This document shows positions 35,879 through 44,734 of a stretch of DNA of 64,000 bases, piece by piece. The position numbers and the translations under genes were made by a program. Location of the stretch: positions 25,161 through 89,160 of the forward strand of contig CAJUJM010000038.1 in the NCBI GenBank assembly GCA_910586755.1, in the 5' to 3' direction. Source of the DNA: an uncultured Lachnospiraceae bacterium. GTDB lineage: Bacteria > Bacillota > Clostridia > Lachnospirales > Lachnospiraceae. Below the pieces are notes generated by a model that did not search any database, was not told where the DNA came from, and worked only from the letters and a program-made list of their open reading frames with translations. Every line of letters begins with the position of its first letter. Positions within the stretch are counted from its first letter, which is position 1.

Positions 35879-36165
35879 AAAGCCCCGCCCCTTCGCATTT
35901 TAGAAGGGACGAGGCTTTGATCCTCGCGGTACCACCCTGGTTCCTGCTTTTTGCAGGCACTTTTCTTATACGTAACGTGTACGAAACGTCACCGCTTACT
36001 GTTCTGGTCCGGGACATCCCGGAATCTAAGAGGTTAGGCGGCGCAGCTCCCGTGGGAAATTCGGCTATTTATCTGAACCCAAGGAAGCTTACAGCCGATG
36101 GCCTCCTCTCTCTGTGGGAAAATAAAAGCTTACTGTCACATTCATCGCTTTTCCTCATATTTTAA
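35879..36165 (-). promoter_or_regulatory. T-box riboswitch (Phe) upstream of pheST
   Basis: Minus-strand leader that senses uncharged tRNA-Phe. The conserved T-box AGGGTGGTACCGCG is at 35938-35925. A terminator hairpin with GCCTCGTCCCTTC / GAAGGGGCGGGGC and a T run ends the element at about 35879-35917; the T-box core can pair with an antiterminator. A UUC Phe codon in GGGTTCAGAT at about 36077-36075 is the likely specifier. Stem I covers roughly 36060-36165. About 115 bases separate it from pheS. Confidence 0.92.
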
Positions 36166-36189
36166 TCATAATTTTTTAAAATGTCAAGA

Positions 36190-37869
36190 CTATCTGCGCT
36201 TTTCTCTATTGCGGTATTTAAAATCAGGAATTACATCTCCCCAGTTCTCAATTCCGATAATCCCCTTGGCAAAGTCGGTAACTTCCAGGGTCTGGTTCAC
36301 CTTGTCAATGTAACGATATACTTCCCATATTTTCTTCTGGCGGGTCGGAACCACCCGGTTTCCTGCTGACATATCGCAGCTCCACAGACCAAAAGCGCAG
36401 GACAGCTGTGCCTCAGAAACAGCATCCACCTGGCGGCTCATAATAAAAGCGTCAATGTGGGGGTTGCTGTCTGCAATATAGTAGGCATAGGCAAAGGCGG
36501 CTGCCTGGAGCTCTTCTGTCTCCCCCCTGGTAGCGCTCCTGGAAGTAAATCCCTGCTCAGACAAGATGATGGGGCGCACCTCTCCTTTCCCGTCCAGGAA
36601 ATGATTCTGTTGGAAATAGTCAGTTAAAACAGACAGGTTGCTGAAATTAATGACAGGTGAGGAATAGTCCCAGGTAATAAGCCCTGTCTGATTGTCGTCC
36701 CAAAATTCCGGTTCTGTCAGCGGAATGGAGTAAGGGTGGTAAGCCAGTCCCCAGTCCATCTGTCCCTTGGCCCGAACCAGATTATTAAAGGTATCAATTA
36801 CCTCTTTTCCACCATACTTTGTACTGCCATTGATCTCATGATTCCAGTTATAATCTACGGAAAAGTACACTCTGTCGTTGGCATTGGTACTCTTAATAGC
36901 TGTGTAGAATACCCGGAAGGCTCTCTCAAACTCGGTTACATATTTGGTCACATCCATAGGGCCAATATAGTTCCACTGTTGGTTATTGATCTCGTTTCCG
37001 ATAATCCAATTGGAAATCTTTCCATAGCTGCCGCCATTATACCGTTCTGCCAAAAAGGAAGCCATTGCCTTAATATCCTCATATCCGGCTTCTGTGGCAG
37101 CATTAAACATATAGTAATTGGCGGATGCGGTTCTGGTTGTTCCCGGATAAATCAGGTCAGGAGTAGTATCGTTCCAGCTATTTAAAATAACTGCGGTAAC
37201 GGTAATTCCCTTTGCTGAAAAATCTAAAATCGTTTTATCGTAGATATCAAAAAAGCTTTTGCTGAAATGGTAAGTTTTTCCCTCATATTCGTAATCGATT
37301 CCATTTCCCAGCATGGCCTGGAAAGGGATATTGACAATGGTATGCTTTACCCCCAGGGCAAAAGCGTCGTTTAACATATCGTGCTCAATCAGCAGTCCCT
37401 TTTTGCTTAAGGGGTCATGAAACGGTTTCTGATTGGACGCAATCTTCTCCGGGTTGGTAATATAATGGGGATCACTGACCGCAACATAATTGGAACCATC
37501 CCACACTGTCACCACAAATTTAGAATACAGCCGGCTGTCTCTGGTTCCGGCATTTAAGGGGAAGGTAAAAACTGCCTCTCCGGCCTTATCCACCGCCTGA
37601 ACATAGCCCCTGGTTCTTACCGAATCCTCGTGGGGCTTTAATTCCTTTAAATAAAAATGATTGTCCGGCCCGGAAATGGTCCCCGTATTCACTGCGGTAA
37701 TTCGTATATTTCCATCATCCATAATCTCACACGAGGTAATCTGAACCTTTTCCGTCACCTGAGTCTCCGCGGTATCCGCATAGGTGGTTTTCAGGTTCAT
37801 CAAACACAGCGCTGCTGCCAACAGAAACCAGGCCGCAGTTTTTATCCTTGTTATCCACTTAGTTGTCAC
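36190..37869 (-). CDS. Secreted DUF5722 glycoside-hydrolase-like protein
   Basis: A 559-aa secreted protein of the DUF5722 family. Start is the GTG at 37869 behind AAGGAGG (MTTKWITRIKTAAW), giving a signal peptide with cleavage near residue 31 (TTYA). A TIM-barrel-like domain begins near PLSKKGLLIEHDMLND. Two acidic positions fit a retaining glycosidase: the Glu of IIGNEINNQQ and the Glu of IILSEQGF. The enzyme activity has not been assigned in sequence here. Substrate is unknown; the family is linked to cell-surface or plant glycans in other organisms by inference only. Confidence 0.7.
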   Translation of the reverse strand: MTTKWITRIKTAAWFLLAAALCLMNLKTTYADTAETQVTEKVQITSCEIMDDGNIRITAVNTGTISGPDNHFYLKELKPHEDSVRTRGYVQAVDKAGEAVFTFPLNAGTRDSRLYSKFVVTVWDGSNYVAVSDPHYITNPEKIASNQKPFHDPLSKKGLLIEHDMLNDAFALGVKHTIVNIPFQAMLGNGIDYEYEGKTYHFSKSFFDIYDKTILDFSAKGITVTAVILNSWNDTTPDLIYPGTTRTASANYYMFNAATEAGYEDIKAMASFLAERYNGGSYGKISNWIIGNEINNQQWNYIGPMDVTKYVTEFERAFRVFYTAIKSTNANDRVYFSVDYNWNHEINGSTKYGGKEVIDTFNNLVRAKGQMDWGLAYHPYSIPLTEPEFWDDNQTGLITWDYSSPVINFSNLSVLTDYFQQNHFLDGKGEVRPIILSEQGFTSRSATRGETEELQAAAFAYAYYIADSNPHIDAFIMSRQVDAVSEAQLSCAFGLWSCDMSAGNRVVPTRQKKIWEVYRYIDKVNQTLEVTDFAKGIIGIENWGDVIPDFKYRNREKRR

Positions 37870-38111
37870 AACTTCTGCCTCCTTCAGGTTATCTCTTTCC
37901 GGTATTTCCCATCCGGATTCTCCCATTATAACGTTTCACACAAAAAAATAAAAGCTCCTATCATCTTACGTTGTCTTACGATTTCCTTAACACCCGTATA
38001 GCCGGGCAAGGAGATTCCCCTATCGGAACCGTTACACAGTCGCTGTTTTTTCAAATTTTTTCAAATTATGTCTTCCCATTTTAAAATTTCTATGATATAC
38101 TATTCTCACTT

Positions 38112-38184
38112 GGGGCATTGGCGCAGCTGGGAGCGCGTTTGAATGGCATTCAAAAGGCCGTGGGTTCGAATCCCATATGCTCCA
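38112..38184 (+). tRNA. tRNA-Ala (anticodon GGC)
   Basis: A 73-base tRNA with acceptor arms GGGGCAT and ATGCTCC (one G-T pair), a D-arm, anticodon stem TTTGA/TCAAA around the loop ATGGCAT, a T-arm GTGGG-TTCGAAT-CCCAT and discriminator A. The anticodon GGC reads GCC (Ala). CCA is not encoded. A terminator follows at 38205. Confidence 0.93.
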
Positions 38185-38204
38185 CTATTTAATCAATATC
38201 ATAA

Positions 38205-38237
38205 ATCTCAACTCGAAAATGAGTTGGGATTTTTTTA
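38205..38237 (+). terminator. Terminator after tRNA-Ala
   Basis: ATCTCAACTC-GAAAAT-GAGTTGGGAT stem followed by TTTTTTTATT. Confidence 0.9.
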
Positions 38238-38316
38238 TTCCCTCTGGTACCCTCAGTAAACAAGGGCGCATGGCCTTATCCACTGAGGGGAATGAGAGCT
38301 GTTACAACCATTTCCA

Positions 38317-38364
38317 CAAAAAAGAGCGTTCTTCCCAATGCAATCAGGAAAACGCTCTTTTTTA
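38317..38364 (-). terminator. Terminator of the chemotaxis-receptor gene
   Basis: AAAAAAGAGCGTT and AACGCTCTTTTTT pair across a 20-base loop; on the minus strand the stem ends in a T run about 50 bases past the receptor stop. It could also serve the opposite strand. Confidence 0.85.
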
Positions 38365-38412
38365 TAATTCTTTATCCGGCCGACGCCTTAAGCCGACTGT
38401 ATCAGCTCCTGG

Positions 38413-40185
38413 TTAGCCGTTGCTGGATCCATATTTGTCAGAATCGTCGTAGGAAGAATAGTTATCGGATGCATATGACGGACTGCTCACACCGCCCATG
38501 CCACTGTTGTCGCTATCCGGAAGCTTAAACTGGCCTAAAAGCTGCTTCATCATACCTGCCTGGCCGCTTAACTCTTCGCTGGCAGCAGCACTCTCTTCAG
38601 AGGTAGCAGAGTTCATCTGAACAACAGAGGAAATCTGATCCACTCCCTGGGAAACCTGGGCAATAGCAGCTGCCTGCTCGCCGGAAGCGGTGGCAATCTT
38701 GCCCATCATCTCTACCATCTCCTGAGACTTGGCAGCAACTTCGTTAAATGCTTCATCTGTGTTGACAGCCAGCTTCTCGCCTCTCTCCACATGAAGTAAA
38801 GAATTGCTGATCAGCTCTGCCGTATTCTTTGCTGCCTCTGCAGATTTCTGAGCCAGATTACGCACTTCGTCTGCAACTACTGCAAAGCCCTTGCCTGCGC
38901 TTCCTGCTCTTGCAGCCTCAACTGCCGCATTTAATGCCAGAATGTTGGTCTGGAAAGCGATATCATCGATAGCTTTAATAATCTTCTGAATATTCTCAGA
39001 AGCATCTGCAATGTCCTTAATTGCCTGAAGCATCTGCTTCATTTCATCCTGGCTCTTTCTTACTACCTCGCCGGTGTGCTGTCCCAAATCATCTGCATTC
39101 TGTGCATACTCAGAGGTCTTGGAAATCTGACCGGAAATCTCAGAAATCCGGATGGATAATTCTTCTACACTGCTGGCCTGCTCGGTAGCTCCCTGAGCCA
39201 GAGCCTGTGCGCCGCTTGCCACCTGGCCTGCGCCTGCGCTTACCTGTACGGAAACAGAATTTAACTCACTGAGAACATTGGACATATTTGCCCGGAAGGA
39301 CCGGATAGAGGTCTGAATATTGCGGAAATCTCCCAGGAACTCTACATTTGTAGACCAGGTAAAATTGCCCTTGGACAGCTGCTCCATTGCCTCGTCAATG
39401 GTGTTCACATATTTTAGCAGCTCCTTAAAGGAGAAGTTCATCTTCTCTGCCAGCTCGCCCATTTCGTTATCGGCTTCATAATCCACATGGGTATTTAAGT
39501 TGCCCTTGGACAGCTCCAAAACCGCGTCCCGAATCTTTGCCAGAGTCCCGGTAATTTCCCTAGTGGTGGTAATTGCAATAAAGAGACTGACAATCGCTAC
39601 CACTGCAAAAATTCCTACAGAAACAAAGGTAAAGGTCTGAATTAAGCGCTGAGTATCCGCCTGGGACTGGGTCTTCTCCGTATCCGTTTTGTCATTAATC
39701 TCCCTGGCAATGTTTACTAAGTTAGTCAAAGCGGGGGAACACTCATTTAACACGATTTTCTCTGCTTCTTCCCGGTTGCCTGCTTTAATCTCGGCAAGGA
39801 TCCGATCTGCAATTGCCACCCATGTATTAAAGGCATCCTCGTACTTTTTGACCAGGCCGTCCGATTCGCCATGAGCCTGCTTGAAAATCGCAATCTGCTC
39901 TCTTACAATGTTTAACTGCTCTTTAATACTGTTCTCCAGACCAGAATAATCAGCATTCTCATCCATAATCAGGATCTCTCTTATATCCCGGGCCGCGTCA
40001 TTTACCGAAATACGGCACATCTTAATAGCCGTATCTGACGCTATAACCTGATTCAGCAGCTCATCCGTATTTTCACTGATCTTTGAAAAGCCCATCTTAC
40101 TGATGAATGCCAGTATACCACTCAAAATAATAATCACAGCAAATACTGTTAATAAATATTGTTTTAACTTCATTTTTTTAAACAT
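38413..40185 (-). CDS. Methyl-accepting chemotaxis protein
   Basis: A 590-aa membrane chemoreceptor. Two membrane segments flank an extracellular four-helix-bundle domain: about residues 12-30 and about 188-208. A HAMP domain follows (about 210-265), then the long methylation and signalling coiled coil. The hairpin tip motif is INILALNAAVEAARAGSAGKGFAVVADEVR-like; the tip residues are at about 415-445. Chemosensing partners (CheA/CheW) are not in the window. No ligand can be named. Confidence 0.9.
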   Translation of the reverse strand: MFKKMKLKQYLLTVFAVIIILSGILAFISKMGFSKISENTDELLNQVIASDTAIKMCRISVNDAARDIREILIMDENADYSGLENSIKEQLNIVREQIAIFKQAHGESDGLVKKYEDAFNTWVAIADRILAEIKAGNREEAEKIVLNECSPALTNLVNIAREINDKTDTEKTQSQADTQRLIQTFTFVSVGIFAVVAIVSLFIAITTTREITGTLAKIRDAVLELSKGNLNTHVDYEADNEMGELAEKMNFSFKELLKYVNTIDEAMEQLSKGNFTWSTNVEFLGDFRNIQTSIRSFRANMSNVLSELNSVSVQVSAGAGQVASGAQALAQGATEQASSVEELSIRISEISGQISKTSEYAQNADDLGQHTGEVVRKSQDEMKQMLQAIKDIADASENIQKIIKAIDDIAFQTNILALNAAVEAARAGSAGKGFAVVADEVRNLAQKSAEAAKNTAELISNSLLHVERGEKLAVNTDEAFNEVAAKSQEMVEMMGKIATASGEQAAAIAQVSQGVDQISSVVQMNSATSEESAAASEELSGQAGMMKQLLGQFKLPDSDNSGMGGVSSPSYASDNYSSYDDSDKYGSSNG

Positions 40186-40393
40186 GATTCTTCCCCCTGT
40201 TCTTATGTATATGAGTCTTTATAGATTTTTTAAAAAAACACATTCATTTTTATACTATCGCCTGGTTTAGAAAAAATATAAGAGGTTCTCATAAATTTTC
40301 CAAAAAAAATGTAAAATTTTTCTCTGTACAGGCATCTGGCTATCTTACATGAAATAGAATACACTATAATTCCAATTAAAGCGAGGTTTTTCT

Positions 40394-41350
40394 ATGGCTG
40401 AATCGATTTACACGGCAATGGCGGTAGATGATAATTTTCCAGTAACTCCACTACCCAATCCCGGGGAAGGCGGTCCTATTCCGGACTTTGGCTTTACCCC
40501 TGATGTTACGCCTGATGAAGGAAACACTCCGGTGATCCCTCTTCCAAACCCAGGAGAAGGCGGCCCTATTCCTACTTTCCCCAATAACAATAATGGAGGC
40601 CATGTCCCGGTAGTTCCTCTCCCAAATCCCGGAGAAGGCGGCCCTATTCCCACCTTCCCCAATAATAATAACAGTGGGAGCAACAATAATGGCGGGATTT
40701 TAGGATCCATTATTACTGTGATTCCCCGGCCCATTATTCCCTGCTATTTCTGCAATTCCACCCAGTATGGCACCGTCCGCTTTTTAAATGCTGCCTCCGG
40801 GTATAATCCTTTCTTAATTTATATCGGCAATCAGCTGGTAGTGAATTCCCTGGGTAATTCAGAAATCAGCCAGTACGGCCGGGTTTCCTCCGGCAGCCAG
40901 ACCATTACCGTTGCCGGGCAGAACGGCTATGTATACATCCAGAAATCCATAATGGTACGCTCCGGCCAGGCCATGACCATTGCCATTTTCAATACAGCAA
41001 ACGGGCTTGATCTGATGGAGATCACCGACAATACCTGCAATGCCGGCGCCGGTACCGGATGTTTCCGCGCCTGCAACCTGTCCGTCACCAATCAAAGCTT
41101 AAATGTTTCTTTGAATAATAACTATGTAAACTTCCAGGGTCTGGCTTACCGTCAGATTACCGGGGTCGTATACCTGCCTATGGGATCTTATCTGATTCAG
41201 GTATTTAACAATCCTTCTTTCACCGGTAACTCTCTGGTATCCTCTACCCTTTATGTCCGTCCTGGCACCTCCTATACTCTCTATATTTTTAACTGGAATT
41301 CTTCCAGAGATGCCATCCGTACCCTGGTTGTGGAAGACCGTCAGGGATAG
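40394..41350 (+). CDS. Proline-repeat protein with two DUF4397-like domains
   Basis: A 318-aa protein with no signal peptide or membrane segment. The N-terminal 100 residues hold three copies of PLPNPGEGGPIP (residues about 19-30, 49-60, 75-86) separated by Asn-rich linkers. A Cys pair CYFC at about 117-120 leads to a DUF4397-like beta domain (about 125-217, opening TVRFLNAASGYNPFLIYIG), followed by a Cys motif (NTCNAGAGTGCFRAC) and a second, weaker domain (about 230-318). Start ATG 40394 has a weak GAGG site. Function unknown; a surface or spore-coat role is possible, but export is not evident. Confidence 0.6.
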   Translation: MAESIYTAMAVDDNFPVTPLPNPGEGGPIPDFGFTPDVTPDEGNTPVIPLPNPGEGGPIPTFPNNNNGGHVPVVPLPNPGEGGPIPTFPNNNNSGSNNNGGILGSIITVIPRPIIPCYFCNSTQYGTVRFLNAASGYNPFLIYIGNQLVVNSLGNSEISQYGRVSSGSQTITVAGQNGYVYIQKSIMVRSGQAMTIAIFNTANGLDLMEITDNTCNAGAGTGCFRACNLSVTNQSLNVSLNNNYVNFQGLAYRQITGVVYLPMGSYLIQVFNNPSFTGNSLVSSTLYVRPGTSYTLYIFNWNSSRDAIRTLVVEDRQG

Positions 41351-41374
41351 ATAACAAGATGAATTTCTTTATTC

Positions 41375-41429
41375 CCGCGGACAGCCGCCATATGTGCATG
41401 CGGGCATGCACATTTGACGGCTGCCGCGA
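41375..41429. repeat. Long perfect-type hairpin, likely terminator or palindromic element
   Basis: GCGGaCAGCCG and CGGCTGcCGC form the outer stem, ATGTGCATGC and GCATGCACAT the inner stem, giving about 20 pairs. It lies 25 bases after the DUF4397-like gene. Confidence 0.75.
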
Positions 41430-41431
41430 GG

Positions 41432-41501
41432 GTCAAATCCCCCGCAGCTTGCTGCGTCGCAAATTCGATGCCCCGTCAGCTTGCTGCGGGGTGTTTGACT
41501 T
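41432..41501. repeat. Dispersed CCCCGCAGC-type repeat, copy 2
   Basis: Reverse complement of 31481-31538 with few differences; arms around CCCCGCAGCTTGCTGCG and CAGCTTGCTGCGGGG. It follows the hairpin at 41375-41429 and ends 12 bases before the kinase stop. Confidence 0.78.
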
Positions 41502-41512
41502 TGGAGCAGCCC

Positions 41513-44314
41513 TCATGCCTGTTGGCACAAATGCCGTTTTAGCATGGTTTCCAGCTGCTTTAAATCCACAGGTTTGGCGATATGCTCAGTCATGCCAGCG
41601 CTTAAGGCATTGTTTACATCCTCTGCAAAGGCATTGGCTGTCATTGCCACAATGGGAATCTTTTTTGTATCCTTTCTGTTCATCTTTCTTATGGCATGAG
41701 TAGCTCCATAACCGTCCAGAACCGGCATCTGAACATCCATCAGGATCAGATCGTAATAACCTTCTCTTGAGTTTTCCACGGCTTCCACCGCCTTTCTGCC
41801 ATTTTCCACCCACTCCACAGCAATTTCAAGCATCTTCAAAAGCTCTGTGGCGATCTCCGCATTTAACTCATTGTCCTCTGCCAGAAGAACCCTTTTATTG
41901 AAAAATGCCGCGTCCTCAGAAAAACCGTCTATTCCGCCGTTTCTTTCCCGTCCGGGGTGTATCAGCTCCTTAAAACTGGTAATCAGCCGGCTCTTAAACA
42001 GCGGTTTTGACAGGAACCTGTCCACTCCCACTGTATTAGCCTCCGTCTCAATCTCAGACCAGTCGTAAGCTGTGAGGAAGATAATGGGAACATCCTGCCC
42101 CACAATCTTTCCAATCTCCCTGGCCGTGGTAACTCCGTCCATCCCCGGCATCTTCCAGTCCAGAAGCACGGCAAAATAGTCCTGGCCTTTCTGCCGGCGC
42201 TCTCTTACCAGCTTCACAGCCTCCTGGCCGGATAAACAGCTCTCCCCATTCATACCGATATCCTTTAACAGAATACAGGTGCTCTCACAGGTACTTTCAT
42301 CATCATCCACCACCAGAACCGGGAGATTTTTCAGCTCTTCCTGCGCCTCGGTTCCCTCATCCTCCAGCTTTAAATGGATGGTAACAATGAAACGGGTCCC
42401 TTTATTCAGCTGGGAATCCACCTGAATCTCCCCATCCATCATTCGAATCAGATTACGGGTAATACTCATGCCAAGGCCAGTACCGGTTACCTTGCTGACC
42501 CGGCTGTCCTCGGCCCGGCTAAAGGGTTCAAACAGAACTTTCTGGAATTCTTTACTCATTCCAATCCCGTTATCTTCAAAGCAGAATTCATATTCTCCAA
42601 AATTTTGGCTGTGGGAGGATCTCTCTTTAATGGATACCCCTATCTTTCCTCCGTCAGGAGTGTATTTTACCGCATTGGATATCAGGTTGACGAATGCCTG
42701 CTGGATGCGAAGGCTGTCCCCTACCACCCACTCATGTTTCAGGTTTCCTATGGATACCTCCAGCTCGTGATTGTGCTGTTTTATCTGAGGCAGTACCATA
42801 TTGATCATATTGTCAATCAAATCCGCCAGGTTAAATTTTTCCTCCTGAAGTTCTACAGCGCCGGACTCTATTTTGGTCATATCCAGCACCTCGTTTATCA
42901 GGCTCAGCAAATGCTTGGATGCAGAAGAAATTTTTCCCAGACATTCCCCTACCCTGTCAGGGTTCTCTAAATTATTCCCGGCAATCGCCGTCATTCCGAT
43001 AATCGCGTTGATGGGAGTGCGGATGTCATGGCTCATTCGGGAAAGAAAATCTGTCTTTGCCGCATTGGCAGACTCCGCATACTCATAAGCTGCCTGAATG
43101 GCCTGCTGCTGAGTTAAAAGCTTGGTTTTCAATTTATCGATATCTGAGTGGTACATAACCACCATGTAAGGATGTCCATCCTTATATTTTACTACCTGAT
43201 AAGTATTGCGCCTCCAGACTCCGTTTTCCATAGTCGTCTGGAATTCCAGCTCAATACGCGGCTCTTCTTTCAGGACAGATTTCAGATTTTCAATATCTGT
43301 CATTTGTTTGTAGCTTTCCTTAAACTCCGGGGCCACCAGCTTTTCCGCCGTAAGGCTTACCATATCGCTGTAACACATCTCCTTCGGCATTGAATCCACA
43401 TCCCCGGATTCATCGTAAAGAATCAGAAAAGTATCGGAAAGCAGGTTGATTTCGTAAATCCCCTTATAATCATCCCTCATTCCCCTTAAAATCCGCTGCA
43501 GCTTCTGATAGGAATGTTCCTTTTCTTTAATATCTGTGATATCGGAAAGGAGACCGAATACCTGTCTCCCTTTCTCCTTGGACTCGGTCACATTGGCGGT
43601 CATAGCGTACCATCGTTTTTCCTTGGTTTTTACACTATAAAGCTCCACCTGAACAGACTTTTGGGAACCGTGGATGAACAATTCTTCCAATACTAACAGA
43701 TCCCCTCTGGAACAGATCTCTCCTTTTCTCAGCTTGGCAAAAAAGTCCGGATGCTCAAACTTAAGTTCTCCCTCCGCAGTCTGACCAGGCGGGGCAAAAA
43801 TCACCAGCAGATCCCTCCTGCTGTCGTAATGAAAGTTATACCGCTCCAAGGCAAATACTACCTGACGGTACCGCTCTTCTTCCAATTCCCTTGCATACCG
43901 CTCCGTAATATCCCGGTACACCCCTACTGCAATTCCCGTAGGGATTCCCTTTTCATCCAGAATAGCCCGGAACTTTAAATCCTGCACTGCCTGAGTTCCG
44001 TCAGCCCGAATCAGCTTTACCACGCCTCTGGCCTCTTTTTCCCCGTTTATCATGGCTTCGTGGAGCCGCAGATATTCTGCCTGGGTGTCCTCCGATACCA
44101 CCCCCAGCTTAACCATATCATAAGGGACGCCATATTGGACTTCTCTAACGCCAAAGTCCTTTGCTGTCTGCTCGTCTACAAAAATCGCCTGAGCCTGAGT
44201 GTCATAGGTAAATACCAGGCTTTCCGACTCCTCCGCTGCAATCTGAAAGGCTTTCATACTGACATACAGCTTTTTATTTACTTCCTGCAACTCTTTGAGA
44301 TTTGCATTTTCCAT
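41513..44314 (-). CDS. Soluble hybrid histidine kinase, PAS x3-HK-REC-REC
   Basis: A 933-aa cytoplasmic hybrid kinase. Three PAS-like regions cover about 1-395 (first near 20-140, with TERYARELEEERYR linking). The HisKA box SHDIRTPINAIIGM is at about 424-437. The ATP-binding domain shows NLISNAVKYT, DNGIGM and GTGLGM. Two receiver domains follow, with DWKMPGMDG (about 707-715) and MDVQMPVLDG (about 853-862). No membrane segment is seen, so it senses a cytoplasmic signal or redox state. Last gene of the phosphorelay operon; four bases follow the Hpt gene stop. Confidence 0.92.
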   Translation of the reverse strand: MENANLKELQEVNKKLYVSMKAFQIAAEESESLVFTYDTQAQAIFVDEQTAKDFGVREVQYGVPYDMVKLGVVSEDTQAEYLRLHEAMINGEKEARGVVKLIRADGTQAVQDLKFRAILDEKGIPTGIAVGVYRDITERYARELEEERYRQVVFALERYNFHYDSRRDLLVIFAPPGQTAEGELKFEHPDFFAKLRKGEICSRGDLLVLEELFIHGSQKSVQVELYSVKTKEKRWYAMTANVTESKEKGRQVFGLLSDITDIKEKEHSYQKLQRILRGMRDDYKGIYEINLLSDTFLILYDESGDVDSMPKEMCYSDMVSLTAEKLVAPEFKESYKQMTDIENLKSVLKEEPRIELEFQTTMENGVWRRNTYQVVKYKDGHPYMVVMYHSDIDKLKTKLLTQQQAIQAAYEYAESANAAKTDFLSRMSHDIRTPINAIIGMTAIAGNNLENPDRVGECLGKISSASKHLLSLINEVLDMTKIESGAVELQEEKFNLADLIDNMINMVLPQIKQHNHELEVSIGNLKHEWVVGDSLRIQQAFVNLISNAVKYTPDGGKIGVSIKERSSHSQNFGEYEFCFEDNGIGMSKEFQKVLFEPFSRAEDSRVSKVTGTGLGMSITRNLIRMMDGEIQVDSQLNKGTRFIVTIHLKLEDEGTEAQEELKNLPVLVVDDDESTCESTCILLKDIGMNGESCLSGQEAVKLVRERRQKGQDYFAVLLDWKMPGMDGVTTAREIGKIVGQDVPIIFLTAYDWSEIETEANTVGVDRFLSKPLFKSRLITSFKELIHPGRERNGGIDGFSEDAAFFNKRVLLAEDNELNAEIATELLKMLEIAVEWVENGRKAVEAVENSREGYYDLILMDVQMPVLDGYGATHAIRKMNRKDTKKIPIVAMTANAFAEDVNNALSAGMTEHIAKPVDLKQLETMLKRHLCQQA

Positions 44315-44318
44315 GTTC

Positions 44319-44681
44319 TTATCCTTCTAATTCTCCCTGATACTGTCTAAGAGCCTGGCAAACCTTTTCATATTGTGCGCTTACCTGGCTTAAAAGAGCG
44401 TCTGCATCCGGATTTGCCCCGCCCCGCAGAGCTTCTGTCAGCTTCCCGCTTTCCTCATAGAGTCTGGTAAAGCTTAGATTCTGGCTGACTCCCTTTAAGG
44501 TATGGGACTCCCGAAAAGCGTCCTCGTATCTTTCATCTTTTAAAGCCTGGCACAAGTTTGCATAGCTGGGATCGTTTAAAAATTTCAGGGCAAATTTCTG
44601 AATCAGCCTGTCGCTCTGAAACCGCCTCTTTACATCCCCGTAATCTGCTTCCATTTTTTCATAACATGCTTCCAGTGTCAT
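44319..44681 (-). CDS. Histidine phosphotransfer (Hpt) protein
   Basis: A 120-aa Hpt protein, a phosphoryl shuttle between receiver domains. The phospho-accepting His is in SHTLKGVSQNL (near residue 55). Start ATG 44681 (MTLEACYEKM) behind AAAGGACGG is preferred over an upstream open frame that overlaps the preceding gene. Its position between two hybrid kinases and a REC protein implies a shared relay. Confidence 0.9.
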   Translation of the reverse strand: MTLEACYEKMEADYGDVKRRFQSDRLIQKFALKFLNDPSYANLCQALKDERYEDAFRESHTLKGVSQNLSFTRLYEESGKLTEALRGGANPDADALLSQVSAQYEKVCQALRQYQGELEG

Positions 44682-44734
44682 AATTTCCGTCCTTTCTTTT
44701 ATTTCCTCTGGCAGTTCTAAACTGCTACTATTTC

